A stretch of DNA of 64,000 bases from Trichococcus shcherbakoviae. Lineage in GTDB: Bacteria > Bacillota > Bacilli > Lactobacillales > Aerococcaceae. The notes under the pieces were generated by a model, which was given only the letters and a program-made list of their open reading frames with translations, was not told the DNA's origin and did not search any database. The position numbers and the translations under genes are program-made. Shown piece by piece: positions 17,504 through 25,588 of this stretch. The DNA lies in contig NZ_OY762653.1 of NCBI RefSeq assembly GCF_963666195.1, forward strand, positions 1,178,001 through 1,242,000, in the 5' to 3' direction. Each line of letters opens with the position of its first letter. Positions within the stretch are counted from its first letter, which is position 1.

Positions 17504-17977
17504 TTAATTGGTCCGCGAGAAACCTTCATCATTCAGATAACCGACAGCCGCATCACGGGTTTTGAAGATTCCTTCCATTTGACCGTTCTTCAAAGCAACC
17601 GACCACATCGGATTATCGTAGATCAGCAACAGAACATCTCCGGACCGATCCACCCATTTTTCCGAATAGCCTTCCTCATAGCCGTCTTCGGTTTTTTTCA
17701 GAAAGGAAATCGCCTTTTCCAGCAGGAAACGGATCGTTCCTTCGTCGCTTTCCAATACGGAAATATAGCCTTTATCCGTCTCTTCTTTCGGCAGGTAGCC
17801 TGCATAAATGAAGGCATTGCCGTTTGGATGCAGGAAGCGGACGGCGATTTTGTGGTCCACCGCACTCGCATTGAAATGATAATTGATCCGGTTCATCGAG
17901 ACCGGAACAGCCGTCAGTTCTTTATAATCATCAAATATCGCTTTTTTTTCTTCGAATGACAAGGTCATTTCTTTCAA
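17504..17977 (-). CDS. Hypothetical protein of 157 residues
   Basis: I do not recognise the family. The protein is acidic and apparently cytosolic. It begins MKEMTLSFEEKKAIFDDYKE, contains an aromatic-rich central part (FIYAGYLPKEETDKGYISVL) and ends FKTRDAAVGYLNDEGFSRTN. It has no signal, membrane helix or metal motif. The gene lies 30 bases before the Nudix gene and was probably translated from the same message. Confidence 0.7.
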   Translation of the reverse strand: MKEMTLSFEEKKAIFDDYKELTAVPVSMNRINYHFNASAVDHKIAVRFLHPNGNAFIYAGYLPKEETDKGYISVLESDEGTIRFLLEKAISFLKKTEDGYEEGYSEKWVDRSGDVLLLIYDNPMWSVALKNGQMEGIFKTRDAAVGYLNDEGFSRTN

Positions 17978-18017
17978 CTCCCTAATAATGTTCTCCGATT
18001 TTTTGCGGAGGTTCGAC

Positions 18018-18881
18018 TCATTCTACCATATCCGGACGCGGCCTTTCAGCCCCATCCGCGTATTTTTCCAGAAAATGATGCCTTCCGTCCCGATTGCGGT
18101 AAGAAATGATCTTTTCGAGATTCACACTCTGCACGCTCTGGAAGATATTCGCATCGATAAGCGGACTCGTTTCGCGCAACTGCCCGATCAACGCCTTCAT
18201 CTCTTTGCGTTTGAAACCTCCCAGATCGCTCGGTTGATCAGCGTACATTTCCGTAAAACGGCAGGCGCACTGGAGGAAGGTCAGCTGATGGTAGTCCTTC
18301 CAAGCGATGATATCCGCTTCCTTCACATGATAAAGCGGTCGGATCAGCTCCATCCCTGCGAAGTTCCGGCTGTGCAGTTTCGGCATCATCGTCTCGATGG
18401 TCCCGCTGTAGAACATATTCATCAAAATCGTCTCGATGACGTCATCGAAATGATGGCCCAAAGCGATTTTGTTGCAGCCGAGCTCCTGGGCTTTTTGGTA
18501 CAGACTGCCCCTGCGCATGCGCGCGCAATGGTAACAGGGGGACGAGTCCACATTCTCCACGACATCAAAAATGGAGGACTCGAAAACGGTCAGCGGGATT
18601 TCCAGCAATGCGGCGTTATCCAAAATCTGTTGCTGGTTCTGTTCGCTGTATCCCGGATCCATCGCCAAAAAGACCAGCTCGAATCGTATCGTGCCATGCC
18701 GTTGCAGCTCCTGCATCAGTTTGGCCATCAGCATCGAATCTTTCCCGCCGGAGATGCAGACGGCTATCTTGTCGCCGTTCTGGATCAGGTCATATTCCTG
18801 GATTGCTTTGATGAAGGGCCGCCATAAGGGTTTCCGGTATTTTTTGATGAGACTTCTTTCGATTTGATTGCATTTTTCCAT
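18018..18881 (-). CDS. TtcA-like tRNA 2-thiocytidine biosynthesis ATPase
   Basis: This 287-residue PP-loop protein has the ATP-binding motif CISGGKDSM (about 43-51) and the two cysteine pairs of the TtcA family, PCYHCARMRRG (about 130) and LQCACRFT (about 225), which hold an iron-sulfur cluster. ALGHHFDDVIET is the second conserved block. TtcA adds sulfur to cytidine 32 of some tRNAs; other members thiolate other positions, so the exact target is open. The ATG follows a purine run. A hairpin-repeat array separates it from pabC. Confidence 0.85.
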   Translation of the reverse strand: MEKCNQIERSLIKKYRKPLWRPFIKAIQEYDLIQNGDKIAVCISGGKDSMLMAKLMQELQRHGTIRFELVFLAMDPGYSEQNQQQILDNAALLEIPLTVFESSIFDVVENVDSSPCYHCARMRRGSLYQKAQELGCNKIALGHHFDDVIETILMNMFYSGTIETMMPKLHSRNFAGMELIRPLYHVKEADIIAWKDYHQLTFLQCACRFTEMYADQPSDLGGFKRKEMKALIGQLRETSPLIDANIFQSVQSVNLEKIISYRNRDGRHHFLEKYADGAERPRPDMVE

Positions 18882-18935
18882 CTATTCGGTTTTCCTTTCT
18901 TGCGGGCTGTTTGGGTGGTTTTAGTGTTTATCGTT

Positions 18936-19067
18936 TGCTCCGGGGAACGCGGGCTTCGTCGTAGTTCAGCCGGCAATTTGCAGGCGTTCTCCGGTGACGG
19001 CAGCTTCGTCGGAGTTGCGGCTAGGAATCAACGGTGTGCTCCGTTTAGCGCCCGTTTCCCCGGAGCT
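18936..19067. repeat. Tandem hairpin repeat array, three units of 50-51 bp, running into pabC
   Basis: Left arms CTCCGG or CTCCGT start at 18938, 18989 and 19039. The corresponding right arms are a decayed TCGTAG near 18958, TCGGAG near 19009 and CCGGAG at 19060. The third hairpin overlaps the 3' end of pabC: the pabC stop codon (19045-19047) is in its loop and its right arm encodes residues near the C-terminus. It is the same stem family as at 5.8 and 14.1 kb. Confidence 0.82.
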
Positions 19068-19863
19068 GGGGCACCACTTGATATGCACCGAGGTCCAAAT
19101 GCCGCTCCTCTAGAAGACTCACCGGCATGATGTCCATCAGGGCATTTGTGACGAATACTTCATCCGCACTCAAAAGTTTCTCCAGACCGTACGCCCCTTC
19201 CTGTACCGGAATCTTAAATTCAGCGCACTTCTTGATTGCCCGCGCTCTAGCCGTCCCTTCCAGGATGCCGCAGTGCAGCGATGGGGTGTATACGATTCCG
19301 TCCTTCACCCAAAAAACATTCGAAACGCATCCCTCGGCAACCTGATCATGCGTGTTCAAAAAGATTGCTTCATCAAAGCCTTTCCGAACGGCCGCTTCTT
19401 TTTCCAGGATATTTTCCGTGTAGTTCATGCTTTTGATGCCGACGAGTTTGGAGAATTCGTTCCTTCTCGCATCGGCCAGGCACACTTTCAGACCTGTTGC
19501 ATATTCCTCTTTGTAGGTTTTCGTTCCTGTCAGGATCAGGATATCTGCTTCCTGTTGCGGCTGTTTTTTCGGGGCCGGTTTGCTGCAGACGACCTTTACG
19601 AACCCTTCGGAAACGTCATTCAGATCCAGCAGTTTTTCGATGATCGGCTGGAGTTCGTTTTCTTGATAAGGGCAAGTCATCCCCAGAACGGAAAGAGCAC
19701 GGACCATGCGCCCGTAATGTTGGTCCAGAAACAACACTTTTTCACCGGAAACACGGATTGTCTCAAAAACCCCGTATCCGTACATGAAACCCGGGGACAG
19801 CGGACTGATCAGTGCTGCAGCTTCTTCAAGATAGGCATCATTCAAAAATACTTGCATAGTCAT
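19045..19863 (-). CDS. pabC: Aminodeoxychorismate lyase PabC
   Basis: The 272-residue protein is a fold-type IV PLP enzyme of the branched-chain aminotransferase/PabC family: SPGFMYGYGVFETIRV, the PLP lysine in VGIKSMNYTENILEK, and EGCVSNVFWVKDG. Together with the PabA and PabB encoded just upstream it makes p-aminobenzoate for folate; PabC releases pyruvate from aminodeoxychorismate. Its ATG overlaps the pabB stop (ATGA). The last residues (QLRGNGR) and the stop codon are supplied by a hairpin repeat unit, so the natural C-terminus was probably altered by repeat insertion. Confidence 0.93.
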   Translation of the reverse strand: MTMQVFLNDAYLEEAAALISPLSPGFMYGYGVFETIRVSGEKVLFLDQHYGRMVRALSVLGMTCPYQENELQPIIEKLLDLNDVSEGFVKVVCSKPAPKKQPQQEADILILTGTKTYKEEYATGLKVCLADARRNEFSKLVGIKSMNYTENILEKEAAVRKGFDEAIFLNTHDQVAEGCVSNVFWVKDGIVYTPSLHCGILEGTARARAIKKCAEFKIPVQEGAYGLEKLLSADEVFVTNALMDIMPVSLLEERHLDLGAYQVVPQLRGNGR

Positions 19864-21233
19864 TCCCCTTCCGGTAATTCCGCTTGCAGTGCTTCGATGA
19901 GTGCCTTCGCCTTCACAAGCGTCTCCTCGTATTCCATCTCCGCATCCGAATCCCAGACGATGCCGCCACCGACCTGAAAATAGGCCGTATCATCCTTCTG
20001 CAGGATCGTCCGGATGACGATATTCAGATCCGCATCCCCGTTGAAGCCGACATAGCCTATCGATCCGGTATAGACGTTGCGCTGGGTCGGCTCGATTTCG
20101 TCGATGATTTCCATCGCCCTGATTTTCGGCGCACCCGTTATCGATCCGCCCGGGAAGGCTGCTTTGATGCAATCGAGAGCGTGGATGCCTTCCTCCAGCT
20201 CCCCTTCGACAGTCGACACGAGCTGAAAAACCGTGCTGTAGTCTTCGATATGGTACATTTCCGTGACCTTGACGCTGCCTGTTTTGCAGACCCGGCCCAA
20301 ATCATTACGCATCAGATCGACGATCATCAGCAATTCAGCCCGGTCCTTCTCGCTTTCCAACAGCTCCTGGCGATTGGCGCTATCCTCTAGTTCGGTGGCG
20401 CCCCGTGGACGGGTGCCTTTGATCGGCCTCGTCTGCACCTTGCCGTTGCGGATCTGCAGGAACCGCTCCGGCGAGCTGCTCAACAGCTGCCCCATGCCGA
20501 AGTCGATGTACGCGGCGAAGGGAGCCGGGTTGATGTTGCGCAAGCGCGTGTACAGCTCGTAGGGCGATGCTTCCGTCCGGCATTGGAAGCGTTGGGTCAT
20601 GTTGACCTGATAGATGTCGCCGGACCGGATATACTCCTTGATGCGCGCGATTGCTGCCAAATAGTACGCCTTCGTCATGTTCGCGGTGAGCTTCGGTCTG
20701 GCTTCGTTGGCCAATTCCAAAATCTGAGCCGGAAAATGCATCCCTTCCGCTGCTGTAATAGCCTTTTCCACCTCGGCAACCCACTTTTCCGGATCGCCGA
20801 AGAACCCCGGCGAGGCAAGATGGACTTTTCCCAAAAGATGGTCCACCACAATCGCCCCATCATAGATGCCAAAGAAGCTGTCCGGAATCTGGACATCGTC
20901 GCGCGCTTCCTTCGGCAACCGCTCCACCTGATGGCGCAGCTCATAGCCGAAATAACCGACAGCTCCGCCGATGAAAGGAAGCTCGCCTGCATAGTCCAGC
21001 TGATATTTTTCCAGCAATGCTTTCACTTCTGCAAAAGCATCCACACCCGCTTTGGCAGTCAGCGTCAGTTCGGGATCGAATCCGATGAAGGAATAGCGTC
21101 CCAGCTTTTGCGGATCCATCCCGCTGTCAAGGAAAAAACAATGTTTGCGGTCGCGGAACAAAGAGAACAGTTCGAAGCTCGAAAGTCCGGTAACGATTTC
21201 CTTGATCACGATGTCAGTCGTTCTTTTTCCCAT
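19860..21233 (-). CDS. pabB: Aminodeoxychorismate synthase component I PabB
   Basis: About 457 residues of the anthranilate synthase I/PabB family. The chorismate-binding C-terminal half holds SGDIYQVNMTQRF, RPIKGTRPRGAT, FPGGSITGAPKIRAMEIIDE and SIGYVGFNGD. With PabA it converts chorismate and glutamine to 4-amino-4-deoxychorismate. PIKGTRPRG with Lys is the PabB-type signature, which separates it from anthranilate synthase; the neighbouring pabC supports this. The start at 21233 overlaps the pabA end by 20 bases and has AAAGGGG before it. Confidence 0.93.
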   Translation of the reverse strand: MGKRTTDIVIKEIVTGLSSFELFSLFRDRKHCFFLDSGMDPQKLGRYSFIGFDPELTLTAKAGVDAFAEVKALLEKYQLDYAGELPFIGGAVGYFGYELRHQVERLPKEARDDVQIPDSFFGIYDGAIVVDHLLGKVHLASPGFFGDPEKWVAEVEKAITAAEGMHFPAQILELANEARPKLTANMTKAYYLAAIARIKEYIRSGDIYQVNMTQRFQCRTEASPYELYTRLRNINPAPFAAYIDFGMGQLLSSSPERFLQIRNGKVQTRPIKGTRPRGATELEDSANRQELLESEKDRAELLMIVDLMRNDLGRVCKTGSVKVTEMYHIEDYSTVFQLVSTVEGELEEGIHALDCIKAAFPGGSITGAPKIRAMEIIDEIEPTQRNVYTGSIGYVGFNGDADLNIVIRTILQKDDTAYFQVGGGIVWDSDAEMEYEETLVKAKALIEALQAELPEGE

Positions 21234-21825
21234 CAACAATCGCCCCTTTCCGCTTTTTTTTGGCGCGCTCATAAAAATTGCGCAACATATCCAGCCCATG
21301 CTCCGTCAGGATTGCCTCAGGATGGAACTGGACCCCCTCGATCAACTCTTCCCGATGAAGAAAGCCCATGATTTCGCCATCCGATGTCCAGGCTGTGACC
21401 TCCAGCGATTCCGGGAGGCTCCTCTTTTCAACGATCAAAGAATGGTATCTTGTCACGTTCAGAGGGCTTTTCAAGCCCTGGAAGACGCCTTTCCCTGTGT
21501 GTTGGATGGCGTGAACCTTCCCATGGACAGGTTCTTTCGCCTTCACGATTGCTGCGCCGAACAACCCGGCGATCGTCTGATGCCCCAAGCAGATGCCCAG
21601 AATCGGGATGGCTCCTGCAAAGTGCCTGACTACATCCAGACTGAGGCCCGCTTCATCAGGCGTCTTCGGACCCGGGGAAATCAGGATCATCAGCGGATCC
21701 AGTGCCGCTATCTCATCGATCGTTATCTTATCGTTCCGTTTCACCACAACATTCTCATCCAATTGTTTCAGGTATTGGACGAGGTTGTAGGTGAAGGAAT
21801 CATAATTATCTATTACAAGTATCAT
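21214..21825 (-). CDS. pabA: Aminodeoxychorismate synthase glutaminase PabA
   Basis: About 203 residues of a class I glutamine amidotransferase. It starts MILVIDNYDSFTYNLVQYL, has the oxyanion motif ISPGPKTPDEAG, the nucleophile Cys in GICLGHQTIAGLFG, and the His-Glu of VQFHPEAILTEHG. It feeds ammonia to PabB. The start at 21825 is preferred over 21840 because it matches the family start. In species with one copy it can also serve anthranilate synthase; no trp gene is in view. It is the first gene of pabABC. A five-codon frame (MKKAT) with a good ribosome site lies in the leader. Confidence 0.94.
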   Translation of the reverse strand: MILVIDNYDSFTYNLVQYLKQLDENVVVKRNDKITIDEIAALDPLMILISPGPKTPDEAGLSLDVVRHFAGAIPILGICLGHQTIAGLFGAAIVKAKEPVHGKVHAIQHTGKGVFQGLKSPLNVTRYHSLIVEKRSLPESLEVTAWTSDGEIMGFLHREELIEGVQFHPEAILTEHGLDMLRNFYERAKKKRKGAIVDGKKND

Positions 21826-21987
21826 ACGTATCCTCATCATTACTGTTATTTTTTCTCGATTATGTAGCCTTTTTCATAGGTCGGTTCCTCTTTCCAGCAG
21901 TCCTGTCAGACCTTCTGAAAATGGTAAGTCCATCATACCAAATGCCGGGACTCCAGCCTATAGTTTTGAGGAAACTGAATCCTATCG

Positions 21988-22017
21988 AAAAAATGGCCAG
22001 GACAAGAGCCCCGGCCA
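21988..22017 (-). terminator. Terminator after the molybdopterin lipoprotein gene
   Basis: On the minus strand TGGCCGGGG and CCTGGCCA form a stem with a seven-base loop, followed by six T residues. It lies 66 bases after the stop of the gene at 22083. Confidence 0.8.
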
Positions 22018-22082
22018 CTCAGTCTGTACCGAAAGCGGAAAACTGCGCGGACACAGTCTGAAAAGTACTGCAGCCGCTCTGC

Positions 22083-22787
22083 TTAGGGTTTGACATCCGC
22101 CTTGTTGTCAAAGCCCCGCTGTTCCCAATAGCCTTCATAGTCCGCATCATCGGACAGCTCAATCCGGGTGATCCATTTGATCCATTTGTATCCCAGTTTA
22201 TCTTCCGCTACCAGCTGGAATGGAAATCCTCTTTCTGGTGGCAACACTACTCCATTCATCTTATAGGCGATCATCAATTGCCTGTCCATGATCGTCTGCA
22301 GCGGCAGGGCTGTGCTGTAGCCATCTTCTGAATAAAAAATGACTGTATCGGCGCTTGCCTGAACATCCACTCCTTCGAATAGGTCCGCAAGAAGAACCCC
22401 TTCCCAAAGGATGTCGACGCTCCATCCTTCCACGCAATGCAGCGTCACAACCTTTGTGTACTTCTGATTGTCCAACACTTCATCGTAGGACAAGGAAACC
22501 GGCTGCTCGACCAAGCCGTCGATCGTCAGCGTGTAGTCATTTATGTCTATGTACTGGGGACCTTTGATTGAGTTTTCCCGAAAATCGGTCAAAGAAGACA
22601 AATCTTGTCCTTCGTATTCGGTCACTTCGATTTTGGTCAGTTCTTCCAGATCAGTCCCTCTTGTATCGCCATCATTGGATGTTCCGCAACCAAAGAGCAA
22701 CAGACTAAGCAACAGAAACAGGTATTTGCTGGGAATGCGACTGGCATAGCGGCCCTTTACTGCGACTGTCCCCGCTTTTTTCATCAA
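22083..22787 (-). CDS. Lipoprotein with molybdopterin-dependent oxidoreductase domain
   Basis: The 234-residue precursor has a lipobox (LLLSLLLFGCGTS, Cys near residue 34) and a sulfite-oxidase/MsrP-type molybdopterin domain: YTLTIDGLVEQPVSLSYDEV, the metal-ligand Cys in VVTLHCVEGWSVDILWEGV, and PPERGFPFQLV. It is therefore predicted to sit outside the membrane and to reduce or oxidise a small sulfur or oxygen compound. The domain is minimal (about 170 residues). Two small membrane proteins follow upstream on the same strand and may serve as partners, but no cytochrome is evident. Confidence 0.85.
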   Translation of the reverse strand: MMKKAGTVAVKGRYASRIPSKYLFLLLSLLLFGCGTSNDGDTRGTDLEELTKIEVTEYEGQDLSSLTDFRENSIKGPQYIDINDYTLTIDGLVEQPVSLSYDEVLDNQKYTKVVTLHCVEGWSVDILWEGVLLADLFEGVDVQASADTVIFYSEDGYSTALPLQTIMDRQLMIAYKMNGVVLPPERGFPFQLVAEDKLGYKWIKWITRIELSDDADYEGYWEQRGFDNKADVKP

Positions 22788-22814
22788 AATGCCTTCTTTC
22801 CGAAACCCTTCCGA

Positions 22815-23486
22815 TTAAAAACCACGTGTCTGACCTTCCCACGGTTGCGGTTTTCCTTCCCGGTGTTCCTCCACGCTTGGCCCTTTAAGATTGCGGAGGC
22901 GCCAAATGCCATAGAGATAGCTGAGGATCAATCCAGCAATCGTGAACGGAAGCCCCAAGAGCGTATTGGTCCAAGCCAACTCGATAATATCGCCGCGCCG
23001 GTAAAGAATGACCTGCAAAGCCAAGCGCATCACAAAAGAAAGAAACCAAAGAACTGTCACTTCCTGATAAGCAGGTTTCACGTCCTTGCGCCAATACCAA
23101 TCTAGATCCCACCCGCGCGTCAGATGGCTCGTCAAAGCGGCCATCGGTTTCCCCAGAATGAGGCTTACCAGCGCCGCCACTACGAGCAGCGCGCTGGTCG
23201 CTAGTTTGGGGAGGTAATAATTGGCGGCATTATTCGAGAAATACGCAATTCCGGAGGCAACCATAACCCCCAGCAATCCACCCACGGCATACCGCAACGG
23301 TTGTTTCCGGGTCCACCGGATGATGCCCAACAGCACAGCCAAAGCAATCGCCAAAATGCTGGCAACAGTCAACTGATAGTTGCCATTGACGATCGCAAAC
23401 AACAAGGGAGGCAATAAAGCATCGAAAGTCTTCCCCGATATGACCAATTTCAATTCTTCCGAAATTTCCTTGATTCTGGATTTCAT
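22815..23486 (-). CDS. DUF3159 family membrane protein
   Basis: About 223 residues with five to six hydrophobic segments. DALLPPLLFAIVNGNYQLTV, RKQPLRYAVGGLLGV and GKPMAALTSHLTRGWDLDW are features of the DUF3159 family of unknown function. The start at 23486 has AGGGG upstream; the longer frame to 23570 overlaps the previous gene. It lies 28 bases before the lipoprotein gene and five bases after the small membrane protein gene, all on the minus strand, so the three likely form an operon. Confidence 0.75.
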   Translation of the reverse strand: MKSRIKEISEELKLVISGKTFDALLPPLLFAIVNGNYQLTVASILAIALAVLLGIIRWTRKQPLRYAVGGLLGVMVASGIAYFSNNAANYYLPKLATSALLVVAALVSLILGKPMAALTSHLTRGWDLDWYWRKDVKPAYQEVTVLWFLSFVMRLALQVILYRRGDIIELAWTNTLLGLPFTIAGLILSYLYGIWRLRNLKGPSVEEHREGKPQPWEGQTRGF

Positions 23487-23490
23487 ATCA

Positions 23491-23811
23491 TCAGCCCCTA
23501 TCGGCAAATCTGTAGGCGACATACTCGATGATGACACCGTAACCGATGCCCGCCGCAAAACCGACTGCATCTTCGAATCCTGTAGCGCTATAAAAGGCGA
23601 AAGAAACCAACAGCCCCAGTATGGCTCCGCGCCCCAATGCTCGTTTCAATTCCTGAATTTCCTTTGCAAAACCGATGACGACACCCATCAACAGCCGGTT
23701 ATACCAGAAGGCGAACAGATACAGCGCCTCCTTCTCAAATCCGGAACGCAATTGGGCACCCACGATGCAAACTATGCCCAAAAGAGCTCCCGCAACGATA
23801 GAAATCTTCAT
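23491..23811 (-). CDS. Small membrane protein (about 106 residues)
   Basis: The protein starts MKISIVAGALLGIVCIVGAQ and has three to four hydrophobic helices with short charged loops (GFAKEIQELKRALGRGAI). It may be a relative of small integral membrane proteins of unknown function. I cannot name a family. Starts at 23829 or 23844 are also possible. It is the first gene of the group that ends with the molybdopterin lipoprotein, which suggests a shared envelope function. Confidence 0.7.
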   Translation of the reverse strand: MKISIVAGALLGIVCIVGAQLRSGFEKEALYLFAFWYNRLLMGVVIGFAKEIQELKRALGRGAILGLLVSFAFYSATGFEDAVGFAAGIGYGVIIEYVAYRFADRG

Positions 23812-23897
23812 TCTACTCGTCAACATATGCCCAACTCCCCTCATCTGTCGGCATGAAAATCAGCCTTCTCATTCGCTTCAATTATACTACTGCTGCT

Positions 23898-23950
23898 CAA
23901 AAAAGCGAAAATGACGGCTCCAAACCGGGGAATCCCGGTTTGGAGCCGTC
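23898..23950 (-). terminator. Terminator after the uracil permease gene
   Basis: A perfect 17-base stem (23913-23929 with 23934-23950) with the loop ATTC is followed on the minus strand by ATTTTCGC and six T residues. It lies 84 bases after the permease stop. Confidence 0.93.
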
Positions 23951-24034
23951 ATAAAATTTAATAAGCTGATGGAGTTGGAAAGGTTGGATCAGATAAGAGC
24001 CTGCTGGCATCCGTTGTCAGCAGGCAGCAGATGC

Positions 24035-25303
24035 TCAGTCTGTTTCGTTCATCCAACCTGCTTTATCAAACAGGTAGAAAAATAAACTCAAAATGATGCC
24101 GACAACACTCGCTAGGACCATTCCGCTTAATTGGATGCCTGCAAATTGAACTGTCAAGCCACTCAATCCTGTCACGAAAACGATGGATGTCAGGATCAGA
24201 TTCTTGGACTTGCTGTAGTCCACTTTTTCTTCAACCAACAGACGCAAGCCGCTCGTGCCAATCATGCCGTATAGCAAGAACGTAACTCCACCGATTACAT
24301 CACCAGGAATTGTGGAAATCAGTGCTGCCAACGGTCCGAAGAAGGACATGACCATGGAGAAAATCGCAGCACCGGCGATGACGCGCACGCTGTATACACG
24401 TGTAATCGCCATTACCCCGATGTTCTCGCCATAAGTCGTTGTCGGAACCCCACCGATCAAACCGGATAAAGCAGATGCAAAGTAATCAGCGAACAACGAA
24501 CGGTGCAAGCCCGGATCTTTGATCAGATCGCGGCCGACGACGTTGGAAGTGACCACCTGGTGTCCAATGTGCTCAGAAGTCAGCACAAGCAAAACCGGAA
24601 GCATCGTCAAGATGGCATTCATATCAAATTTTGCCAATTGGAAATGGGGCATCGTAAACAAGGATGCTTCCATTACCGGAGTGAAGTCGACCATGCCGAA
24701 CGCAATCGCAGAAATATAGCCAACGACGATGGCAATCAGAATAGGGATAGTGGACAAGAAACCTTTGAAGAGTACGGAACCTAGGACAGCCGTGCCCAAA
24801 GTAATGAAGAAGACAGCGAAGTTCTGTGCTGTCGCAGTGTCGGTCATCAAGTTTGCACCGATCGATCCTCCTTGAATCGTAAGGTGAGCCAGCTCCAGAC
24901 CGATCAAGGCAACAACAGCCCCCATCGCTGCAGGTGGAAGGACAACATCGATCCACTTTGTTCCGACACGATGGATGACGAAGGCCATAATACAGCCAAT
25001 GATACCTAAGACGACGAAACCACCCTGCGCATACTCAAAACCTTGGTTAGCGATGATGATGCTCGTGGGTCCGATGAAGGCAAAACTTGAACCAAGATAG
25101 GCCGGCGATTTCCCTTTTGTGATCCAAATGAATAATAGCGTGGCGACCCCGTTCATCAATAACACAATGCTCGGATCAATACCGAAAATGATAGGCACAA
25201 GCACTGAAGCACCGAACATTGCGAAAGTATGTTGCAAACTAAGCGGAATCAGCAAGTTTGCAGGTACCTTTTCGTCAACCTGAATAATTTTCTTTGAAGC
25301 CAT
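24035..25303 (-). CDS. Uracil permease (UraA/PyrP type)
   Basis: The 422-residue protein has the 14-helix plan of the nucleobase-ascorbate transporter family: VPANLLIPLSLQHTFAMFGA at the start, SSFAFIGP, and the signature GGVPTTTYGENIGVMAITRV near residue 285. UraA/PyrP carriers import uracil with protons. The RNA leader contains a PyrR-type binding loop and terminator, so uptake should fall when UMP is abundant. The ATG follows TAGGAGG. No other pyrimidine gene is adjacent. Confidence 0.94.
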   Translation of the reverse strand: MASKKIIQVDEKVPANLLIPLSLQHTFAMFGASVLVPIIFGIDPSIVLLMNGVATLLFIWITKGKSPAYLGSSFAFIGPTSIIIANQGFEYAQGGFVVLGIIGCIMAFVIHRVGTKWIDVVLPPAAMGAVVALIGLELAHLTIQGGSIGANLMTDTATAQNFAVFFITLGTAVLGSVLFKGFLSTIPILIAIVVGYISAIAFGMVDFTPVMEASLFTMPHFQLAKFDMNAILTMLPVLLVLTSEHIGHQVVTSNVVGRDLIKDPGLHRSLFADYFASALSGLIGGVPTTTYGENIGVMAITRVYSVRVIAGAAIFSMVMSFFGPLAALISTIPGDVIGGVTFLLYGMIGTSGLRLLVEEKVDYSKSKNLILTSIVFVTGLSGLTVQFAGIQLSGMVLASVVGIILSLFFYLFDKAGWMNETD

Positions 25304-25326
25304 TCTATATTTCCTCCTATAGGCGC

Positions 25327-25432
25327 AAAAAAAAGCCCTTGAATTATGATATTCGCAAAAGGACCTAAGGTATCAAATATTCGATTTGTTACCCTTTTTA
25401 ATCTCTCTGGATTAGTTTAAAGGACTTTGCTT
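25327..25432 (-). promoter_or_regulatory. PyrR-dependent attenuator of the uracil permease
   Basis: On the minus strand the leader reads CCTTTAAACTAATCCAGAGA followed by GATTAAAAAGGG. This is the conserved PyrR binding hairpin with its AUCCAGAGAG loop (25391-25424). It is followed by a segment able to form an antiterminator and then by a hairpin ending AAGGGCTTTTTTTT (25329-25370). This is the layout known from pyr operons: PyrR with UMP stabilises the binding hairpin and lets the terminator form. Confidence 0.88.
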
Positions 25433-25437
25433 CGCTT

Positions 25438-25466
25438 ATTTTAGCAATAATAGTTATGGAATACAA
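25438..25466 (-). promoter_or_regulatory. Promoter of the uracil permease gene
   Basis: On the minus strand TTGTAT (25466-25461), a 17-base spacer and TAAAAT (25443-25438) lie just before the PyrR leader. Confidence 0.7.
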
Positions 25467-25521
25467 TTATAAAATGATTAGATAATCCCGCTTTCGGCCC
25501 AAAAACCCTACTTGTTGAAGA

Positions 25522-25577
25522 TAAAAACACGACCACCAGAAAGCTTTGGCTCAACCTTTGTGGCTTTCTAGCGGTCC
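25522..25577 (-). terminator. Terminator after aspA
   Basis: On the minus strand GACCGCTAGAAAGC pairs with GCTTTCTGGTGGTC across an 18-base loop, followed by GTGTTTTTATC. It starts 12 bases after the aspA stop. Confidence 0.82.
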
Positions 25578-25588
25578 CTACAATTCAA

